The notes under the pieces were generated by a model that saw only the letters and a list, made by a program, of their open reading frames with translations, was not told the origin of the DNA and ran no database searches. The translations under genes and the position numbers were made by a program. A stretch of 64,000 bases of DNA. Source: Ischnura elegans (taxonomy: Eukaryota; Arthropoda; Insecta; Odonata; Coenagrionidae). Where the stretch lies: NCBI RefSeq assembly GCF_921293095.1, contig NC_060258.1, positions 248,001-312,000 of the forward strand, written 5' to 3'. Of the stretch, positions 21,905 to 32,205 are shown in pieces (position 1 is the stretch's first letter; each line of letters starts with the position of its first letter).

Positions 21905-22197
21905 GGTGCGATCGGTAATAACAGCTTAAAACCATAAATACGCACATATTAATAATAACCTATGCTATTGTAATAATTTTTTTTTGCGAAAGCGCAAAAT
22001 GATATCAATTTTAATTCCTTTTTTACAACGTAGAAAAAAACATTTGTTTTCATTTTTGTCATTTTTTCAGGTGCTTTGCGGGATCGGAAAAAGACGTCCG
22101 ATTTTATTAATTCTTTTTTTTTCTTTACTGACGTATCGCAAATGTTCCGCACTATAGCGACACGAAGTTTGTTACTTGAGTTTTTTCGCACCATCCT
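21905..22197 (-). repeat. Right inverted arm of long-TIR element
   Basis: Reverse-complement partner of 15067-15352. The two arms have diverged moderately, with substitutions and homopolymer-length changes, so the insertion is old. It starts about 50 bp after the proposed end of the BEL LTR. Confidence 0.75.
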
Positions 22198-22288
22198 AGT
22201 ATGGGGAATCTTGGTTCGACCGTCTGTGCCCTGCCGCTTCGGCGGTAGGATCGGCCGGGGCTCCCGGAGTGTCCTCCATAGCTTTCCT

Positions 22289-22450
22289 TTATCCAGTAAC
22301 GTGTACGTTTATTGAGTCCTCAACGACGCCTCTTCAACGTTCTCAAGTCAATAATCCGATCTTCAACCGATCATGCATCTCCCGCAATCCGCAAACTTGC
22401 CGGACTCAAGGAAAAAGGGTACCAATCCGCGATAAGTTTTATTTCCGGAG
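22289..22450 (-). repeat. Inverted copy of 19825-19990
   Basis: The reverse complement of this stretch matches the first half of the Penelope-like fragment inside BEL almost base for base; both contain for example GAGAACGTTGAAGAGGCGTC and GCGGATTGGTACCCTTT. It lies just outside the right arm of the long-TIR element. It stops matching at about 22289, shortly before where the ribozyme half would begin. Confidence 0.8.
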
Positions 22451-22516
22451 ACAGCAAGCTCAAAACGGGCTGAAAGAAGCCTAGTCGAAGAAACCCAGAA
22501 TGGCAACGAGCTACGA

Positions 22517-24440
22517 ATGGACCAAGTTGGCAACACCATAGAAATTGCATTGATTCAAACCGATCACTGTGACAAACAGGCACCTACTCAGGACGAAGCT
22601 ATCCTCGTGACTTTTAAAGCCACGACAAACAGGCGGAAGAGGATACGTAAAGAGGACACAGTGGCACCCGAAATTGCAATCAGTAATACATTTAATCCAT
22701 TTACGAGAGTTTCGAATCAAAACAACAACGAAGCCATAAGGAAAGGGCGTACCCATGATCATAACTGAGGGAGGCAAGCTAGGACCTAGGGGGGAGCAAG
22801 CCATGGTCTAGGGGAGGGAGGGGGGGCAAGCCATGGGATTTATGAGATTATTTCATTGAAAGAGTAGTTTTATTTTCGTTACATATCTTGTACTAATATA
22901 TGTCATTTTTTGTGCGTTTACAGAAAATTTGTTGAATACTTTAGTTTCATTTCAGTACTGATTTTGCTTATAGACTTTTGCAATTTTTGCTTCTAGGGGG
23001 AGCAGCTGCCTTCCCCTTCCCTCACTTGGTACGCCCATGCCATAAGGCTATGTTTAAACAATTACGATGAACAAATACGTCCTGCAACTGTTTTATACAA
23101 CATACATTATATGACGAGCCTAATTCAAAAGATCGAATAGATACACAAAAACTTCTTTATCAAGAAAATAAATAACAGGTCAAAACTTCAACTCGAGACG
23201 AAATACGACTACAATAAAGTTAAAAGTTTTTTAGGGGAAAGTGGCACAAAGAATTGCAAGTGGACATATATTAGTGAAAAAATACTAGAAAATATTATCT
23301 ACGGACACGAAAACAATACGGATTATTATTACATTCAAGAAGAATTTACAACGCAAGGCATCCTATGCGTGACAGTACGAGTTTTAGACAAATCAAGGAC
23401 TGACGCATGTGTCATTTCAGACCAAAATCAACCAGGATTTGATATGTAGAAACTAGAGGACATTAAGTGCGTGTGAAAACATCCCATCACAATTAATCCA
23501 TACTAGAACAAAGGTACACAATGTTGCTACCAATGTAAAAGATACGGGCACGGCTCACGCAACTGCATGAAAGCGCCCAGATTCTTCTTCTGTGTTCAGG
23601 GACATTAGGGGAAAGACTACCTAAGGAAGGACCCAGTGAAGTGTGTTAATTGTGTAGGTAATCACGCGTCAAGGTTGAAAGAATGCATTGAATAAAAGTA
23701 GGCAGGGAAGCGCATGAATTCCCTTTGAGATAATAAAATGAAAAACATCAAGATAACTATGCACCGGCTCCACATAAATAAACGTTTGGAAGAATAGACG
23801 CCAGACATGCGAGGTTGCCCAAATAGCACAATTCACTCAAGTTTAGAATAAATGTAGGCAAGGCAATATCCATGCGCAAGCTTATGAGCAGACACAGAAC
23901 CAGAATAAAGGCAATTGCGTATTAAACGGAGATAACCACATGTAAGACAAAGCAGCAACGAGGCAGAACAAAGCCATTATCAAGTTACTGCTGATTTAAT
24001 GCCAATCGTGACGACACTGACACAGATGATGCAGCAACTAATGCAAATGGTGCAGGAGTTTATGAACAAGATAATGCAAATTTTGAACTACAACACCAGC
24101 TGTGGATAATGAACCCGTACAGAATAAATCACTAGCCAGAGCCTTTTGGAATGCAAACGACGGAATAAAAGATAAAATATTCGAACATAAAATGTTTCTG
24201 GATAGATATCATGTAAATATTTGTTCTATTTCGGAGAAAAGCTCAAAGATGATAAATATATCAGCATAGAATGCTACATCGGCTATAGACGTCACAACGA
24301 CAATACCCATAGGAGCAAAGCTTCAGGAGAGGTGGCAATTTTAGTTGAGGATGGGATAGAATACAGTGTTCTTTGTACCATACGGCGATCTCATATCGTT
24401 AAAAGCATTGGAGTCAGTGGCGTAACTAGTAACTAACTAG
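22517..24440 (+). pseudogene. LINE ORF1 and endonuclease relic
   Basis: From about 23516 the plus strand reads CYQCKRYGHGSRNC, then CVQGH, then CVNCVGNHASRLKEC, a run of zinc knuckles as in the gag-like ORF1 of Jockey-type LINEs. From about 24210 come segments resembling an apurinic-type endonuclease: ISE-KLKDDKYISIECYIGYRRH, then GEVAILVEDGIEYSV. The stretch 22517-22740 (about 83 codons, hydrophilic) is probably the ORF1 start and is interrupted by a MITE. Stops and frame changes are frequent and the reverse transcriptase is missing. Clade assignment is tentative. Confidence 0.65.
22742..23038. mobile_element. MITE with 9-bp target duplication
   Basis: GCCATAAGG occurs at 22733-22741 and 23039-23047. 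Between them lies about 297 bp whose ends share GGGCGTACC in inverted orientation, followed on both sides by GAGGGA- and CTAGG/AGC-rich text. It has no gene, so it is non-autonomous. It sits inside the LINE ORF1 relic and is thus younger than that relic. The superfamily is not fixed; a 9-bp duplication would allow Mutator-like or Merlin. Confidence 0.75.
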
Positions 24441-24443
24441 TAA

Positions 24444-24725
24444 CTAGACAAATTTTTTAGATAAATTCAACAGCAGTTTCTTACGAACGAAGTTAGCCAT
24501 ATCTTTCGGACGCCAACTTCCTATTGTACATCGGATCATATGAATAACATAAGAGAGATCGAATATTCTCGTGCGTTGGCACCTGGTATTTGCTGAGACG
24601 GAAAAGGAACCAGAGAACCACATTCGGAGGGCGCAATGGTGGAATTTGAACTTGAGAAATGTGTAATTATTGTGTTCCAAAGGAACCAGGCATCTGCCCT
24701 ATGCCATACGAAGTTGAGTTATAGA
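24444..24725 (-). mobile_element. Probable tRNA-derived SINE
   Basis: Read on the minus strand, TGGCATAGGGC resembles a polymerase III A box. About 45 bp further, AGTTCAAATTCC resembles a B box, with an arm-like GGTTCCTTTGGAAC between them. This is the arrangement of a tRNA-derived SINE head. A CCACC-ATTGCG-CCCTCC body follows. The tRNA fold is degraded, so it is not a tRNA gene. Confidence 0.4.
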
Positions 24726-24759
24726 GGGTTCCATTTCCAAGTTTAGGAACGCGAAGAGA

Positions 24760-25648
24760 TATGATACCCTATAAAATAACTGACAGGGTTAGAGATTGTG
24801 ATGTTAACGATGCTATAACGAAACTTTTATTGTAACAAAATAAAAATTGTTTTTTCGCTCTTTTCTATAAATGGTATTATATAATGGAGACATTGTTTAA
24901 AATATTTTTAAAATGTAATATAAAAAATCATTTTGCCATAAAGCGTAGCTACTGCAGCATATGAATTCATTTTTAAATTGTATACCCATTCTATTTCTTG
25001 GTTTTACAAAATATTATTTATAACTTCATTGGTAGAGCATTACATTAAAGCCAATATATCTCTTCTAATGGACAGTCATGTCCACAAGGAGACAGAATAT
25101 GGATAAAAATGTGCAAGGTTTGGCATTCGCTGCAAGGAAATAATCGCACACAAAAAGTCGCTTAACACAGCTTAGTTTATAAAGGAATTTCTGAGGAAAT
25201 TAGTGACGTGGACTGGTTCAATGATATTTTGTGCCGTAAATTCTGTACTTAGACCGTTTTACTCGGGACGCATCATTGCGCAATATTACCTATGTACGAA
25301 AGCGCAGTCAAAATTGCTTCGTGTAAAGCGAGCTATTGGTACGACGCACTGCTGCCAGAGGGGAAAATATGCCCTCCTCTAATTGCAGGCTTGGATTCTC
25401 GCAATTTCAACAAATGTTTTCAATACTAACCTGCGAAATGATTTGTTCAGGGTGACGGCCTTTATGCGTATTCGAAAAGACTATATACCAATTATCACCG
25501 CTTCTGTCATATTCGCGCAGTAATTAGGATATTCAAGCTTAAAATTTTGGTTATAAACAATATAAGTACGATCAATCTAAGTGTGATAGGCATTGTTTAT
25601 GTTAATGTCTATTCTTAATCAATAATATTAGAAACTGATCAACAATAG
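24760..25648. other. Gene-free stretch
   Basis: AT-rich. No feature supported. Confidence 0.4.
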
Positions 25649-26138
25649 TTGCTCTCAACAATCAAATCAAATATCCTCTTGGAATATATAGATGCAAATG
25701 GCGCATAGCAGTTATTCGTGTGTTTGACAGTGTTTCACCAATTTTATAAATCTGAAAAAAATGTATATTATACTTCAGGGTAGGGGTAACAAAATATATT
25801 TTTTCGGCGTGTCTATTGTTTCCTAAATTTTTTAATTTAATTTCAAATATTTCAAACTTATGTTAAAGTTGAGTTTTCGGTCAAAATATTTTGACAAAAA
25901 TCAGAATGGTAGAAAGTAATTGTATTTACATTTTAAAATCAAGATAACGATTTTATAAAAATAAAAACTGGAGAAATGGTTAAAAAATAAAAATCGTGTT
26001 TAAATTTATTTTGGTGTTACTTTCCATTGTTGAGCCCTGAAACTTTGGGGAAGCACTTAGCATTTTGGATGCACTTTATGTGTATATTTTTTATTTTTCT
26101 AAATCTCAGGGGACACTTTTCACCATCTTAACCTGCTA
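25649..26138 (+). repeat. Unnamed repeat, copy A
   Basis: About 490 bp that aligns along its length with the reverse complement of 36791-37277. Shared anchors include TTGCTCTCAACAA at one end, GTTTCACCAAT, GGCGTGT-ATTGTTTCCTA, TCCATTGTTGAG, and ACCATCTTAACCTGCTA at the other end. No open reading frame is conserved, and no target duplication was recognised. Confidence 0.8.
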
Positions 26139-27259
26139 GATCCTTTCTCCTTGTGAACCCCAAAAACCCGATTGAACCCCTCCCGAAGCCCGTAAATTAT
26201 AAAAAACACTTGTCTTGAGTGAAATATATCCTATATCGGGCAGATACGGAGGAATTTAAACACACAATTCGAGTAGAACGCTGCGTGCTTCAGACTCGGC
26301 AACTACAATAAGTCGTCTATAGCTCATCATATGACTTAAAATTCTCATTCAATCACCGTCAATGATGTCAGGCTATTTAAACTTGTCTCAGATCATTAAT
26401 TAGCCTTCTATTAATCGTTCCTCTCTCCAAAACACCGAGGCAAAATCGTGAAAAAGACCAAGGGCCATTAACATCTTGCCTTTTTCTTTGATTTCAAACA
26501 TCAACAAAACATATAGTGACGGCTCCCTTCCACCCGATCCATAACTCTCCTTCCCCCCTCCCCATACCTACACATCCCAACGTCTTTCCGCCACCCCACT
26601 TCAAATCCCCCGCCCCCTCGCAAAAACCGACCTTTCCCCATCATTTGCTCCATGCCTTCCCACCCTTGATGCTAGACCAATTTTTTTTCAACCCGTTCAT
26701 CCGAAAGTCATTACTTGGCCTAAGTTTTAGAAATTTATTACCTTATTCTTTGAGGAGGCGTACTTGGCAGGAGAAACACCAGGTGTCGGAGACCATTGTT
26801 GGGAACATACAACCGTTCTCGCTAGAGTTTCGCGGTCACTGTCGTAAGCGAGAGTTTCACAAAACTGTGGGCATATGAGTGCGTGTGTCCCACACGTACA
26901 TTTGTAAATTGGAGCAAATCTTCAAGGTTCGTGAGTGTGCCCATGAATCTCCTATTATTTTATCTTTTTCTTTGGTGTGAGTATGTCACTGGCGTAAGCG
27001 AAAGCTTCATAATCCTGAGTGTGTGTGTGTGTGTGTGAGTGAGAACTGCGAGGAAATTTGTTCCCTAGAACAAACCTGCTAGGTGAGCAAGTGAGATTGC
27101 ATGATTGTTTTCTTCAGTGTCTTTCAGGTTTATTTTTGTGTATCGCCCCACTGCCATCCCTCAAATCCCTGCCCCCCGCGTTTTTGCCCAGCAAATAGTA
27201 CGGCCTTGGAGAATTTATTTTTCTTTCAACTGCTTAACGGCCGTATAACGTTCAATTAC
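26139..27259. other. Gene-free stretch with C-rich and GT-repeat tracts
   Basis: A C-rich low-complexity tract lies at 26520-26670. A simple (GT)n run lies at 27019-27036. A roughly 35-bp text containing CGTAAGCGA(G/A)AG(T/C)TTCA occurs twice, at about 26842 and 26992. No gene is supported. Confidence 0.5.
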
Positions 27260-27529
27260 CTAAATATAAATGCATAAATGAAATAGTACATGAAATTACA
27301 GGATTAACACCTATGGAAGTCCATTTTGGACGGAGAACGTCTCGGGAGGACGAAAGTGTTTTAGAAATACCGGATAGAACTAGGTCTCGTGAGGAGGTGG
27401 CTAGGTTTGTGCTTGGGAGATTGGATGAAGCTGATCGTATAAGGAATTCAAGGCATAAGGGTAAAACGCAATCCTTTCGTGTGGATGACCAGGTGTTACT
27501 CCGAACACCCAGGCCGTCAGATCAATGAG
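27260..27529 (+). pseudogene. Ty3-type integrase, C-terminal fragment
   Basis: The plus strand reads INEIVHEITGLTPMEVHFG, the conserved region near the end of the integrase core in Ty3/gypsy-type elements. A basic stretch (RIRNSRHKGKTQSF) and RVDDQVLLRTPR follow, the usual start of the integrase C-terminal region. A stop follows at 27526. Everything upstream of the HE-TG-TP motif is absent, so this is a short orphan fragment. Confidence 0.7.
27324..27371 (+). repeat. 48-bp piece repeated inverted at 28083-28130
   Basis: This part of the integrase fragment reappears as a reverse complement at 28083-28130 with two mismatches. Both contain TCTCGGGAGGACGAAAGTGT. Similarity stops sharply on both sides, which suggests a copied filler sequence rather than two full elements. 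Confidence 0.85.
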
Positions 27530-28133
27530 CGAATAGGCTCCACTAGTCTTCACCCTATTTTGAATGGCCTAGTTCCTATTAATTGGTATTTGCTTCTCCA
27601 GAAATTTATTTCCATAATTTTTTCTTAGGTATTGATGAGCAGGAGATAGATGTGGTCACAATGCTTTTTCTTTTTCGGAATTGCTTTGCTCATTGCCTCA
27701 CTGATGAACTTCCCGAAGGATTGGATCCTCAAGTCGAGATCGGCTTTCATTTTAGATAAAATGGCGCGTAGGCACTTTTCCATTTCATATTGAAACACTT
27801 GCAGCTAGCTAGGTTGTAGAATAATCGTAATGTGTTTTCAGGTTCTAAAACTGGTTTCGTGCCAATTCTTATCATGACAGGATAGATGTCACTTGTCATA
27901 CTATTTACGATATCATGTACCTGTTAAAGTTTTTGCTAATAGCGAGGTCAATAACCGAGTTCCCAGATACTCGTGTTTGTTCTATCGGAGGTGTCATACG
28001 TTGGCCTATCTCGTCGACAAATTTTTAAGTTTTTCTCCTATTACGGTTTTCGCTTGGAATTCCATGTAATTTCTAATTCCATGGTATTTCTAAAACACTT
28101 TCGTCCTCCCGAGATGTTCTCCATCCAAAAGAT

Positions 28134-28345
28134 GTGACTGCGAAACATCTTTGGGAAGAAAATCATGATAGCGATTTTGTGCCGGAGATACTACACGTAG
28201 AGAAGAAAGGAAGGAAATTGGATAAAATGGAGGAACTAGAAATAAGGAGGAATATGACCAACGGTGAACTACTTAACGACATCCTTTATGAAAGTTTTTC
28301 CCCACTCCTACAAGTGTGCCTTAAAATCACGGACATACAAAAATC
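28134..28345 (+). pseudogene. Penelope-like GIY-YIG end fragment
   Basis: The open piece reads AKHLWEENHDSDFVPEILHV then KKGRKLDKMEELEIRR and LNDILYESFSPLL. This matches, from memory, the C-terminal half of the GIY-YIG endonuclease domain of Penelope-like elements (H-x-x-x-x-H, then LE-E-EI). A C-rich non-coding tail follows. The catalytic GIY-YIG motifs and the reverse transcriptase are missing. It faces the opposite way to the larger Penelope-like copy at 28.6-29.9 kb. Confidence 0.65.
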
Positions 28346-28516
28346 CAGAACCCTACCACCCCACTCCACGCCCTCTAATTACCTACCTCTTCCTTCACCC
28401 CGACTCACGGAAAAACCCTTTCCGGTCCTGCTTAAGGTAGGATGGCGATATTTGGTGGAACTTGTTCGCAGGAAACATAATGAAATACACTTTTGTATGT
28501 TCCACAAGAGTTTTTA

Positions 28517-28562
28517 ATACCGACCCAGGTTTCGGCAGTACACACTGTCATTATCAAGGTGA
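28517..28562 (-). ncRNA. Hammerhead ribozyme relic (Penelope-like)
   Basis: On the minus strand, ACC is followed by TTGATAA (a decayed CTGATGA core), a stem II TGACAGT/ACTGCC with GTGT loop, CGAAACC, a minimal stem III, GGGTC with a GTC cleavage triplet, and GGT that can pair with the initial ACC. The order and spacing match the motif at 20028, with two core bases changed, so activity is unlikely. It lies just downstream of the Penelope-like gene on the same strand, where the terminal repeat of such elements carries the ribozyme. Confidence 0.6.
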
Positions 28563-28648
28563 ATATACACACATTTTGCGAGCTTATATAGCTTAGGGAA
28601 AGGGGGGGTTAAGGCAGGGAGGAGGTGGTGATGGTGGGAGGGGAAAAG

Positions 28649-29867
28649 CTAACGAGGAATAGTTTCCTCAAGGTCAGTGGGTTTACTTGCCGATGATAAT
28701 AAAGAGGAGGAGTGGGAGGGGTACAAAAGGTCGTTAACCACCCTTACATTTTTGTTTTGACATTCTCTTAAAATTTCCAACTGCTCAAGAAAATCCATCT
28801 TTTTACCTTTACACACATTATGGAGAACCTTGACATTGAAACCACTGCTATGGTTGCAGTCTATCAGATGTTTGGAAAAATTAAGAGGTTGAATCGCCTC
28901 TTACCCAACACTTCATATGTTCATTTGTCCTAGTTTTTATGGCACGTCCGGTCTGACCAATATACACAGAATTACAATTGGGCTTATTGCAATACAATTT
29001 ATACACACCGCTTTGGTCCTTGTCAATAAATTTTGGTTTTGAGTTAAATAAAAAATTGCCAACAGTTGTCATATTATAAAATGTTAATCTTAATTTATCT
29101 TTCGGGAACATACTGGTCACCCGATAAGATAGGGGGCCAAGGAATGGTATTTTCCCCCAAGATGTTTCAGGTCTATCACTGTTATGAGATGTTGAGGGTA
29201 ACGTTGTGACGGTCTTCATTGCGTGCTTTTTAAGTTTCCTATTAAGGATTTTGTCAATGGTAACAGATTTGTACCCGTTTTGAACAGCAATTAACTTAAT
29301 AGTGGATAGTTCTTTTTTAAAATTTTCATTTGACATGGGAATAGCGACCAAGCGGTGTATTAAGGAGTGAAATGCCGACATTTTATGCGTGTGGTGATGG
29401 CACGAATCGTTGGGTATGACAACATCACTGTAAGCAGGCTTCCTAAAAATTGAAAAATCATGTGTACCGGAGTTAATATCTATGGTCAAGTCTAAAAAAT
29501 TCAGCGTATTGCCCCCAATTTCCATAGAGAAATGAATGGAATCGTGAAGGCTATTCAAGAGGTCTAAAAATCTGTCTAGTTGTCGGAAACTACCAGTCCA
29601 CAAGCATAAAATGTCGTCAACATAACGATACCAGTAACTAACATTTTTTATTAACACGTCATTGGATTTAAAAAGATTATCTTCCAAGAAGTCCATAAAA
29701 ATCTCTGCTAATACAGGTGAAATTGGTGATCCCATAGCCAAACCATGATTTGATTTATAGAATTTGTTGTCAAAAATAAAATAGTTTTGTGAAATACATA
29801 GATTTAAAAGCATGTTCAGTTCGACAGATAGTCTGGTATCACCGGAGCGGGCTTTAACCAAATCCAC
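28649..29867 (-). pseudogene. Penelope-like reverse transcriptase / GIY-YIG gene
   Basis: On the minus strand a 328-codon open stretch (29867-28881) carries HGLAMGSPISPVLAEIFM, the catalytic YRYVDDIL, and LNFLDLTIDI, all typical of Penelope-like reverse transcriptases. After a linker, GVYKLYC and YIGQTGRAIKTR begin the GIY-YIG endonuclease, with C-x4-C between. The frame ends in a stop at 28881. One base-shift later the text continues as the rest of the endonuclease (IQPLNFSKHLIDCNHS, FLEQLEILRE) down to a stop at 28649-28651. Thus one frameshift disables the copy. The N-terminal part is also absent; the first residues lie just inside the palm domain. It is the best-preserved retroelement gene in the window. 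Confidence 0.9.
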
Positions 29868-29884
29868 TGCAATGCGAGTGGCTT

Positions 29885-29945
29885 CCTTCCTTAGTAATGA
29901 CCTCTATGGTTCGAAACATGTCGTACCGTCATAATAAATCTGTGG
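29885..29945 (+). ncRNA. Second hammerhead relic, opposite strand
   Basis: On the plus strand, TTAGTAA (decayed core) is followed by TGACC-TCTAT-GG, then CGAAACATGTC at 29912-29922 with the palindrome ACATGT as minimal stem III and the GTC triplet, and then GTAC. The flank AATAAATCTGTGGAA resembles the flank after the motif at 20028. It marks a Penelope-like terminal piece abutting the 5'-truncated gene head to head. Confidence 0.4.
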
Positions 29946-31814
29946 AAATGAACGAAGTCTCCTTTTCATTTTTGTGTATTAATTTCCACATAGTTGAGCC
30001 TAATGCAATTGAACATGGAAGCTCCGTTCTTTGCTTTCCCTTTGCTAAGTGGAGTTGGGTCATCTTTGACGTCGGCAGCAGGTTCTCAGGCATCTACAGT
30101 TAGCGTCTAATCTGGTGTTGAGCTTTCCTCTGTCACTGGAGCCCTGCGAAAGTGCATGCTGTTGTTTACGAAGTATTTTTTCTTAATTGTGTTGTTAGTA
30201 TTGTAAATAATTTCTCCGTTCTCTATTTTTTTCAATATTTCTCCACTAATTCATTGTTAGTCATCCTCTACTTCATTAGGAATAAATTTACCGATGATTT
30301 TATTTTATTATTATTATTCTTTAATGTCCGGAAACTTGGAAAGGGATTATTTGATATAAGTAAGTTTCATTATGTTGAGCTTCAAATTTTTCTCTAATAT
30401 TTTTTTAATTGTTTACGAAGATTTTTAATTTTGACCAATCAAAAAAAGCACTAACTTTAAATCATTTAATTTAAATTCAGGATAGTTTAATTTTAGAAAG
30501 AAGTGGTCCCCCATCGCCGTTAACTTTCAACTTCACATGAAGGAAAGTATCCTCAGCATGTTATCGGTAATACTTTTTGATTAAAAAAATAATAGACACA
30601 TATTTTGTTATTCAGAGCATATTAAATCGGAACAAGATCGCTAGGATTGATATTTTACCAGAATGCTTATTTTGAATTACGGCAAGAAAACTATCTCGTC
30701 ATGTAATAGATTCACGGGGGGTATTCACCATGGCATATTCTCCCTGTGATCCTAAAACTTTAAAATGGTTCAGGAGATTAACAATTCATGTAATGCATAA
30801 AATTCTTTTGTATTTAGATTTAGATTTAGATCTCGTGAACGTCGCGTGACGTGTGAATCTCATGAATGTCGCGTTTAAATGCTTCAAGAAGCCGTAAACA
30901 CTCTGGGTTGGTGGAATAGTGGCTTAAAAATTATCATCATGGCGGAAATAAATGTTAATTTCGTTCTGGCTGATTTTCGAAATGTACTGGCGTTATCAAC
31001 CGAGACTATGAAGAATTTTTTTTCTCAAAACGAATCATTTCATTGAAATGAAACTGCTTAAGGTGAGATCTTTAGAGCTTTGAGTGAGAAAGTATTCTCG
31101 GCAATTTTCGTGGATGCTTTAATTTTTGAATGAATCATGTATTTTGTACTATTTGACACATCACGTTAGCGTCGAAGAACTTTTCCGTTGTAGTGGTTTG
31201 CTATTAATTCCAAAGATATAAACAAAGTGTGAAAACCAGGGCAAATATGCAGATATAATACTTAAATCCAATATAAATTGAAACAGAATTATATATTTGC
31301 AATTAAAAAGTAAAATTTCCCGATGAAAGCGTAGATAGTTAAGCACATAGGAATTCTTTGCGGCGTGAGGCCAAAGACAACAAAAGGAGTAATGGAAATT
31401 AAATCCGTTTGAGAAGCATAGAAGATTGAAAATGGCCCTCACAAATTCTATTACAGCCTATCTTTGAAGGATTACGCTATCTCCGTGCAGCGTCATACCA
31501 CCACCATCCTCGGTCTGGGTCGTTTGGCACCACATAAAAATACTTTTCTCGTGTTAAACGAGAGGAAGATTCACGGCACACAACAATATACGTACGGTTT
31601 CCTCCAACTCATTTAAAATTCTCTGTTTTATCTACTGTTTATTTATACTCTAAATAACATACATGACAATGCACTCCTTATGCAAGCAATGCAGATATCA
31701 CGAGGTTCACACGTCATTAACATGGCGTCGCCCGAGAAAAACGTTTTTCGCGCGGAATTCAAGTCGAAACTTAACCCTGCTCTACGGGAAAATTTATTCA
31801 GTGCTCAGTGGTAA
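29946..31814. other. Gene-free stretch
   Basis: AT-rich. A short TTTAGA tandem lies near 30812-30832. No gene supported. Confidence 0.4.
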
Positions 31815-32205
31815 AAGAGCATAGCCGGCCAATATGCCAGCCAAAAGGTATTACAAAACACCTCCAGAAAACGTTTTTTCTTTTTGGCTCTCTCAAGCAT
31901 GCATTAGAAATTTTCAAATCGACGATATATCTTCTTTTCCCACTCAGAAATATTGAAAACAATTGAAAATCTGCTCCATTAAATAAGGTTACAAATGCCG
32001 CAAACCACATTTAAAAAAATGCATTCTTGACCGAGATATTTAAAAAATAGTGAAAATCGTATTTTCGATCTAGCCGGCCCTAGTGGGCATTTATCCGGCT
32101 GGAAATGTGGGGAGGTTTGTCCTATTTGATCCCAAATCGCATAACCTAGGGACGGGAAAAATCCCAGAGGGGGGACTTTTCACCTTCATATCCGGCTATG
32201 CCCTT
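31815..32205. mobile_element. Small non-autonomous DNA element
   Basis: The ends form an inverted pair: AAGAGCATAGCCGG at 31815-31828 and, read inward, AAGGGCATAGCCGG from 32205, with one mismatch. Further copies of the AGCCGG/CCGGCT motif lie inside. It is 391 bp with no gene. A target duplication is not clear (TGGT occurs near both ends but at different distances). Confidence 0.5.

Larger units (their letters stand above)
15067..22197. mobile_element. Element with ~290-bp inverted arms and 10-bp duplication
   Basis: Two arms in opposite orientation start AGGGTGGTGCGAAAAAA (left, 15067) and AGGATGGTGCGAAAAAA (right, read inward from 22197). They stay alignable for nearly 300 bp, sharing for example TTCGTGTCGCTATAG and AAAATCGGACGTC. 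Directly outside both arms is the same 10-mer, AGTATGGGGA, at 15057-15066 and 22198-22207. Long terminal inverted repeats with a 9-10 bp target duplication are typical of Mutator-like elements; that superfamily call is an inference. The interior is occupied almost wholly by a 5'-truncated BEL/Pao retrotransposon, so this is either an element invaded by BEL or a non-autonomous element that captured it. Confidence 0.7.
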
